Shown here: piece after piece, positions 59,410 to 64,000 of the stretch | Layout: each line of letters starts with the position of its first letter | Numbering within the stretch: the stretch's first letter is position 1 | Source: Streptosporangium lutulentum | Lineage (GTDB): Bacteria; Actinomycetota; Actinomycetes; Streptosporangiales; Streptosporangiaceae | DNA: 64,000 bases | Direction of reading: 5' to 3' | Assembly (NCBI RefSeq): GCF_030811455.1 | Contig: NZ_JAUSQU010000001.1 | Coordinates: 9,486,001 to 9,550,000 of the forward strand | Translations under genes and position numbers: made by a program | The notes under the pieces: generated by a model | The model's database searches: none | Seen by the model: the letters and a program-made list of their open reading frames with translations, nothing else | Told to the model about the DNA's origin: nothing

Positions 59410-59434
59410 GTACCCCGTCGGGCGGAGGGAATTC
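59410..59434 (-). promoter_or_regulatory. Sigma-B-like promoter for the hemerythrin gene
   Basis: On the minus strand GAAT (59434-59431), 15 bases, GGGTAC (59415-59410), 27 bases before the start codon. The -10 is a full match; the -35 fits only the looser GNNT form. Confidence 0.45.
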
Positions 59435-59489
59435 GTGCCAGGACGAATCCAAACGCGATCAGTACCACACCGAGAGCTGGAAACCTCAG

Positions 59490-59639
59490 GTCGTAGAGAA
59501 GCCGACCGGGCCCGTGCCGGACATGGTGCACCCCGAGAACCTGGTGGTCGATCACTCCTTCGACCAGGTCGAACACCCCCAGTCGACGATCATCCAGACG
59601 ATCTTCGTGGAACGCATGGTGGACGTCGTGCTGAGGTGA
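59490..59639 (+). other. Possible small gene or protein remnant
   Basis: The frame reads VVEKPTGPVPDMVHPENLVV, DHSFDQVEHPQSTIIQTIFV and ERMVDVVLR before a stop. Composition is protein-like but there is no ribosome site before the only ATG (59519-59530 region), so it may be the tail of a lost gene. The remaining gap to 59780 holds nothing else that I can support. Confidence 0.3.
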
Positions 59640-59780
59640 TCCTCTGTCGCTCGGACGTTCACCCCTGATGGTCGCCTTTCGGGGTCAGCCGTCGTCTCCA
59701 CCCCGGTTCTTTCTCGCGAGCCCTCATCCCGGTCTGGACGCTCTGCGGCCGGCGACCGGATAATCCAGTCGAAGTGGAGC

Positions 59781-61202
59781 ATGGTCACCCGGAACGATGA
59801 CCTTGTGAAGTTCCGCGATGACAGCATTCAACCGCCCCGCCGAGAGATCATGACCGAGTTGCACGCCTCGCTCGACCGCCGGTACCGGCCCGAGGACGTC
59901 GCCGATCTGGTGCTCCAGGTACTGGATGGGCGGTTGTCGCAGAGGGAACGTGTGGTGCTGGAGCGCGCGGCCAAGTACACCTTGCGCCGGCAGGGCGGGT
60001 TCTCCTCGATGTCCACCGACTACGCCCGTCCGGTCGGCGGAGCGCGGCAGGTCGCGGCGGCCACCCGGCTGTTCGAACGGTCGGTGGAGGTCGACCCCGA
60101 CGATCCGGAATCGCTGCTGGAGTTCGCGGCGACCATGGGGCGCGAGATCGGCTGGACGCCCGAGCGCACCGACTTCCTGGCCGACCGGCTGAACCGGGAC
60201 GCCCGGGAGGCGGCGGGTATGGACGTGTCCAAGCGGCAGTACAACCGCCGCTTCCGGCTGTTGCGCAGGCTCGCCGCCAAGGCGGACGTGCTCGGCGTCG
60301 AGCACGACAAGCGGCGCCTGCTCATGGTGGGCGTCACCGGATTCGGGGCGGACATCGCGCTGGAGCGGTTCGCCGCGGACGTCAACGCGGCGTGCTACAC
60401 CGCGCGGCGCAAGCTGCGCAGGGAGTTCAGCCTGTCGGGACGGGAGAACCCGTTCGACGAGATCGCCTCCGTGCTGCTCGACCGGTGCACGGCTGACAGC
60501 GACTGGTGGATGATCGCGCAGGTGCGAACCACTTCCGACGTCCTGGAACGTCTGACCGAACAGGAACGGGGGCTGCTGCTGGGCCAGTGGTCGGCGGTCA
60601 TGCGGCACAGCGCGGATCTGCTGCGCAGCCACTGGAACCCGAGCACCGAACGCACAACCATGATCGTCAGGCGTGGTGACGACTCCACCACCTGGAACAA
60701 CCTGGCGGTCGCCTACAACGCGGCCCGCGCTGGCTGGCTGGCCTGCCTGGCCTCGCTGAACGCACTGGATCTGCTGGACGTCGCGTGCCCGGGTAAGGCG
60801 ATGCGGCTGATGGCCGCCGACCTGGTCCGCTGGCACAGGGGCAGCGGCGGTGACGTCGATCCGAACACGGCGGTGTGGGCGGCGTTGCCGCTGCCGTGGG
60901 AGGTCCTGGACGGGAGCGCGGTCTGTGCTCGCGGCGATGTCGAGGCGGCGTGCCGTGCGGCGAAGCTGGACCCGGCGCGGTCGGGCTGGACCGTGCCCGC
61001 GCCCAGGCGCGAGGTGGCGGTGTTCCGGCCGACGCCCGAGCTGGTGCACGGAGTGAGCATCGCCGACCCGGTCTGGGCCGCCCTGCTCCGGCGGGCGGGG
61101 GCGTTCAGCGGCCAGCACGTCAAACGCGAGATGGTCGCCGATGTCCGCCACGGACTGGCCTCCGGGGTGGTCATCAGCGATCTGCCCATCCGGGATCATT
61201 AA
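59781..61202 (+). CDS. 473-aa protein of unknown function
   Basis: 473 aa from the ATG at 59781 (gtggagc upstream); an ATG at 59850 is an alternative. Mostly helical, soluble, no signal. Noticeable parts are DVADLVLQVLDGRLSQRERV, YTLRRQGGFSSMSTDYARPV, GMDVSKRQYNRRFRLLRRLA (basic, possibly nucleic-acid-binding) and TTWNNLAVAYNAARAGWLAC. I do not recognise the family. It ends 45 bases before the first of two odd tRNA genes on the same strand, so the three may share a transcript. No obvious catalytic motif. Confidence 0.75.
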   Translation: MVTRNDDLVKFRDDSIQPPRREIMTELHASLDRRYRPEDVADLVLQVLDGRLSQRERVVLERAAKYTLRRQGGFSSMSTDYARPVGGARQVAAATRLFERSVEVDPDDPESLLEFAATMGREIGWTPERTDFLADRLNRDAREAAGMDVSKRQYNRRFRLLRRLAAKADVLGVEHDKRRLLMVGVTGFGADIALERFAADVNAACYTARRKLRREFSLSGRENPFDEIASVLLDRCTADSDWWMIAQVRTTSDVLERLTEQERGLLLGQWSAVMRHSADLLRSHWNPSTERTTMIVRRGDDSTTWNNLAVAYNAARAGWLACLASLNALDLLDVACPGKAMRLMAADLVRWHRGSGGDVDPNTAVWAALPLPWEVLDGSAVCARGDVEAACRAAKLDPARSGWTVPAPRREVAVFRPTPELVHGVSIADPVWAALLRRAGAFSGQHVKREMVADVRHGLASGVVISDLPIRDH

Positions 61203-61247
61203 TTCTGTGGCGCTCACGGACGATGTCGAGGAGAATGAAGATCACGG

Positions 61248-61320
61248 CCTGTCGTAGTTCAGTGGTAGAACGCCTGGCTCTTTCTCCAGGTAGGCGCCGG
61301 TTCGAGCCCGGTCGGCAGTG
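61248..61320 (+). tRNA. Unusual tRNA-like gene, 8-nt anticodon loop (CTT or TTT)
   Basis: A cloverleaf can be drawn: acceptor CCTGTCG with CGGCAGT (1-72 is C-T, the rest pair), D-arm GTTC-agtggta-GAAC, anticodon stem CCTGG/CCAGG, T-arm CCGG-ttcgagc-CCGG. The anticodon loop is ctctttct, 8 bases; with T33 in place the anticodon is CTT (Lys), or TTT if shifted by one. G follows as discriminator, then CC without encoded CCA. It might be a functional tRNA, a frameshift-type tRNA or a decayed copy. Confidence 0.6.
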
Positions 61321-61340
61321 CCGTACATCATGAGCGTGGC

Positions 61341-61412
61341 CTCGTTGTAGCTCAGTGGTAGAGCTCCCGGCTCGGGACCGGGTGGACGCCGGTTCGAGCC
61401 CGGTCGACGAGG
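61341..61412 (+). tRNA. tRNA-Pro-like gene (anticodon CGG), noncanonical
   Basis: Complete cloverleaf: acceptor CTCGTTG with CGACGAG (one G-U pair), D-arm GCTC-agtggta-GAGC, anticodon stem CCCGG/CCGGG with loop ctcggga (CGG at 61373-61375, G37), variable tggac, T-arm GCCGG-ttcgagc-CCGGT. C1-G72 and G37 fit proline. The body is unlike the usual actinobacterial tRNA-Pro but shares its whole T-arm with the upstream tRNA-like gene. G at position 73, CCA not encoded. Confidence 0.78.
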
Positions 61413-61572
61413 CCGATGCTCGCCCCTCAGCGGCTCGCAGCCGGGACGGCGGCGCCGGTGCCGCGCGGTCGGCAGGAGCCGGCCGGGGCTTTTCTCTCGG
61501 CTCTCCCGGTGCCGATCCCCTGACGGTCTTGGGGCGGTAAGCGCCGTTTGCGTTCTTGACCTTCCCACGCTT

Positions 61573-61596
61573 GTTTATCGCGAGTACGCAGGGTAG
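61573..61596 (+). promoter_or_regulatory. Sigma-B-like promoter for the DUF6131-type gene
   Basis: GTTT (61573-61576), 14 bases, GGGTAG (61591-61596). Fits the sigma-B/F pattern; 48 bases before the start codon. Confidence 0.6.
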
Positions 61597-61644
61597 GGCC
61601 AGGAGTACCCCCCTCTTCACCTTCTTCGAAAGCAGGCAGTCATC

Positions 61645-61800
61645 ATGATTGTTATCGGAGCCATACTTCTGATCATCGGATTCCTGACCGGTATCTCCAT
61701 CCTGTGGACCATCGGAATCATCGTTCTGGTCATCGGACTGGTGCTGATGCTGATGGGGCGCATGGGACGGCCCGTCGGAGGCCGCAGCCACTACTTCTGA
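61645..61800 (+). CDS. DUF6131-type small hydrophobic protein
   Basis: 51 aa: two tightly packed hydrophobic helices (MIVIGAILLIIGFLTGISIL and WTIGIIVLVIGLVLMLMG) joined by a short turn, then a basic tail GRMGRPVGGRSHYF. This is the pattern of the DUF6131 family, common in actinobacteria. The upstream context aaagcaggcag is a modest ribosome site. It has a sigma-B-like promoter and so probably belongs to the stress group. Confidence 0.82.
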   Translation: MIVIGAILLIIGFLTGISILWTIGIIVLVIGLVLMLMGRMGRPVGGRSHYF

Positions 61801-61971
61801 CCCGGCCACCGGCCATCCCCTGGAGAGGCGGCGAGAACGTCGCTGCCCCCAGGGAGTGTCCGGCCGTTCACCGGCACCGATGGCAGGTCACCAGCGCGCC
61901 CGGGGCGATCCGGCCGGTCCGCCACGGGCGCGTTCTGGACGCCTTCCGCTCCCCGGGGGGAGCCGGCCGGG

Positions 61972-62286
61972 TCAGATCCGGTTCTGATTTGATGCCGGGT
62001 CGCCGAGCCATCGGTCGAACCATGCGCGGGTACGCCGAAGTAGATCGATCCGGTGATTGCGTTCCCTGAACGAGTGTCCTTCTCGCGGGTAGACGACGAA
62101 CTCGTGCTCGACGCCGAAGTGACGCAGCGCGCGGTGGAAGAACGTCGCCTGGCCGAGCGGCACGTTCGTGTCGTCCTCACCGTGCAGGATCAGCACCGGC
62201 GTGCGGATCTTCGAGGCGAACGAGATCGGGCTGAGCCGATCGTGGCGGTGGGGGCCGGGCACCTCCCAACCGGCGCTGCCGCCGAG
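61972..62286 (-). pseudogene. C-terminal fragment of an S9 prolyl oligopeptidase
   Basis: The translation has LGGSAGWEVPGPHRHDRLSP, ISFASKIRTPVLILHGEDDT and FVVYPREGHSFRERNHRIDLL, the end of an S9 peptidase with the catalytic Asp (GEDD) and His (EGHSF). The nucleophile Ser region and the whole propeller are missing; homology ends at about 62286. An in-frame start at 62358 gives a 128-aa product that cannot be active. Confidence 0.72.
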
Positions 62287-62689
62287 CCCCACCTCCCAGG
62301 AGGACGGGCCACCCGCGGACGTCCGGATCTTGATGGGCCGCAAGCCCGGCATCGACAATGGGCTGTTCCAGGCAGATCTCGACGACCTCGCCCGCGACCA
62401 GGTGAAGCGGCTCGTTCCGCCGATCTGAAACCCGCTGAAGGCCGTGTTTCGAGCTTGCCGTACGCGAAACCGCTGCCGGTTCGTCGCGCGGTGGCCGGAG
62501 CGGGCACCCGGCCACCGCCCGCGGGGGTGAGGTCTGAGAAGGATCAGTCCGCGAAGGCTGAAGGCGGCAAACCAGCGGTGAAATCCGGCAGTTCGTGCAT
62601 GGCGGATCCGGTGCGAGGAGTTATATGCTGATCACGATGAATACCTACTCCAGCAGATTGGGGGCCCCGTTCACGCAAGGTGAGTGCTG
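62287..62689. other. Gap between the S9 fragment and the last gene
   Basis: 403 bp. Plus-strand frames here include GRKPGIDNGLFQADLDDLAR DQVKRLVPPI ending at 62428, which is protein-like but has no start, perhaps a second relic. The final 100 bases (gttatatgctgatcacgat) contain the promoter of the next gene. Confidence 0.4.
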
Positions 62690-64000
62690 ATGCGCTCCTG
62701 GACTGTGAACGAGGATTCCCGTCTTTCCCTCTGGCTGCGCGTGCGCAAGTTCGCCGTGCCGCCGTCCATGATCGAGTCTGCGACCGCCCGCCGCACCGCC
62801 GGAGACTGGGCAGGAGCGTGTGCCGCGGCACACGTCGACATCGATCTGAATCTGCGATCCGCTGCTCACTCCCACGGTCAAGAGCTCACGGCCCGCATCC
62901 GGGCCGATCTCCGTAATCTGGCTCCTGACCTGCTGCGCTGGCACATGCCGAGGATCGCACCGAACGGCCTGCTGCGCCCGGGCCTGACCGTCTCCCTGGC
63001 CCGATACCACCCGGCGTCGCATGGAGGCGGCAGCGCGGTGCACCTTGTGGCCCGGACTCCGCCGGCTTGGGCGGATGCAGGTCAGCGGATCAGCCTGGCT
63101 CTGTGGGCCGGGTCCCGGTCCGGGGCCGGTCCGCATCCGCATCCCCGTCCTCACCGGCGCTTCCGCCTCGACCTGCACCGTCACCTGTGGGACGTCCGCA
63201 GGGTCGACGAGCTGCGGGTCCGCTCCGGGGCGGACCGGCCACCCGCCGATGACCGTCCCGCTCCGACCCCGGATGTGCCGCTGGAGAGCGGCTGCGCCGT
63301 GGACCGGTGGGCGGACGAGGCGTGGATACTGCTCCGCGAGGAAGGGCGGGCCGGTGGTGCGGTCGCCGTCCGACTCGGGGGGCGGCGTCAACTGGTGCTG
63401 GAGCCGGCAGCGGACGAGGCCACCTCCGGACTTCCTGCGCTGCGGACGACGGCGGCCCCTCGCGGGGGTGGCGGGTCCGCGCTGCCGGTGCTGCCCGACG
63501 CGGCGACGTGGGTGCTACCCGACCTGGCGTTGCTTCGCACCGGGCTGATCGAGGCCGACCGGCTGCACCCGCTCGTCGCGTCGGCGCTTGTGCCGGGCCG
63601 TCTCCCGGCCGGCGTCCCGCGGATCCCTGAAGGCGGAGCCCGCCAACGCGTGGTCGAGTGCCGTGGCGCCCAGCACCGGATCGGTCTCGTGAATGATGTG
63701 CTCGTCCCGCTGGACCACGACCCGGCCGAGATCCGCCGCGAGAAGTTGCTGGCCGCGCTGACCGGCACGCCGCTGCCCTGCCTGCGGGTGATCGACGAGG
63801 CACACCGAGACCCGGAGTGCCTCGTCGACGTCCGCGCTCACCTGGACCACGGCGACGCCGCCGGTGCTCTGGTCGCCGTTGAAGATCTCCTCGGCCCCGG
63901 GGCGTCGCTGCCCAGGGGCGCCCTACGGGACGAACTGGAGATGGCGGCGCTGCGGCGAATCGCCCATGGGCTGTTCCGGGCCGGACTGACCGGGCTCGGA
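62690..64000 (+). CDS. Long protein of unknown function (partial, runs off the window)
   Basis: An open frame from the ATG at 62690 continues to the end without a stop: at least 437 aa. It starts MRSWTVNEDSRLSLWLRVRK and contains ARRTAGDWAGACAAAHVDID, IRADLRNLAPDLLRWHMPRI, then LLREEGRAGGAVAVRLGGRR and LVNDVLVPLDHDPAEIRREK. No signal or membrane helix. I recall conserved actinobacterial proteins beginning this way but no function. Codon usage is normal for the window, which supports a real gene. Confidence 0.75.
   Translation, partial: MRSWTVNEDSRLSLWLRVRKFAVPPSMIESATARRTAGDWAGACAAAHVDIDLNLRSAAHSHGQELTARIRADLRNLAPDLLRWHMPRIAPNGLLRPGLTVSLARYHPASHGGGSAVHLVARTPPAWADAGQRISLALWAGSRSGAGPHPHPRPHRRFRLDLHRHLWDVRRVDELRVRSGADRPPADDRPAPTPDVPLESGCAVDRWADEAWILLREEGRAGGAVAVRLGGRRQLVLEPAADEATSGLPALRTTAAPRGGGGSALPVLPDAATWVLPDLALLRTGLIEADRLHPLVASALVPGRLPAGVPRIPEGGARQRVVECRGAQHRIGLVNDVLVPLDHDPAEIRREKLLAALTGTPLPCLRVIDEAHRDPECLVDVRAHLDHGDAAGALVAVEDLLGPGASLPRGALRDELEMAALRRIAHGLFRAGLTGLG

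Overview
The window is high-GC actinobacterial chromosome. Frequent GTG/TTG starts, an IdeR/DmdR-type iron box, a SigR/SigH-type sigma factor, sigma-B-like GTTT-N14/15-GGGTAC promoters and the housekeeping gene order all point to an actinomycete. Protein similarity recalled from memory suggests Streptosporangiaceae (Streptosporangium/Nonomuraea-like); this placement is an inference, not a search result.

Region 1 (1-20.3 kb) is mostly conserved core: the end of a D-Ala-D-Ala ligase gene, a DUF3515 lipoprotein, a stand-alone Lrp/AsnC effector domain, thiL, an unknown anchored protein, thiD, rpmB, recG, rsmD, coaD, a DUF177 protein, rpmF, rnc, mutM, acylphosphatase, a small coiled-coil protein, a Tat-exported hydrolase, smc and ftsY. 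The smc-ftsY neighbourhood is interrupted by a two-gene RloA/RloB (AbiL-like) ATPase plus RloB cassette, a probable defence insertion. Two intergenic stretches (6.9-7.75 kb and 20.4-20.55 kb) carry degenerate GC-rich tandem repeats.

Region 2 (20.5-44.2 kb) is metabolic and regulatory: a divergent siderophore-iron ABC system with an iron box, a Cds1-like PLP enzyme facing an orphan SigR-type sigma factor, an EamA exporter facing an XRE-cupin regulator, a lipoprotein polysaccharide deacetylase, a methyltransferase facing a CGNR regulator over a palindrome, an ECF sigma factor with a small membrane protein, an HxlR regulator facing an NDH2/FSP1-like flavoprotein, a broken cupin gene, a membrane-anchored beta-propeller protein, Cu/Zn SOD, typA, a hydrolase next to ackA, an aldehyde dehydrogenase and a secreted coiled-coil protein.

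Region 3 (44.2-53.4 kb) is a decayed accessory zone: an integrase tail cut by an internally deleted IS, a second possible integrase tail, a DoxX remnant, a HAD gene damaged at both ends and a complete IS3-type element, mixed with intact LysR, hemerythrin, VOC, YdeI-like, FMN-binding and isochorismatase-like genes.

Region 4 (53.5-64 kb) carries an HTH-STAND-TPR regulator with a small membrane partner, then a stress-like cluster: a two-TM protein, a 400-aa ferritin-like protein, a hemerythrin and a DUF6131-type peptide. Each of these four has a sigma-B-like promoter upstream, suggesting one coordinated stress regulon. Inside the cluster lie a 473-aa protein of unknown function and two unusual tandem tRNA genes, one with an apparent 8-nt anticodon loop. 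The window ends in a long unknown gene that runs off the edge.
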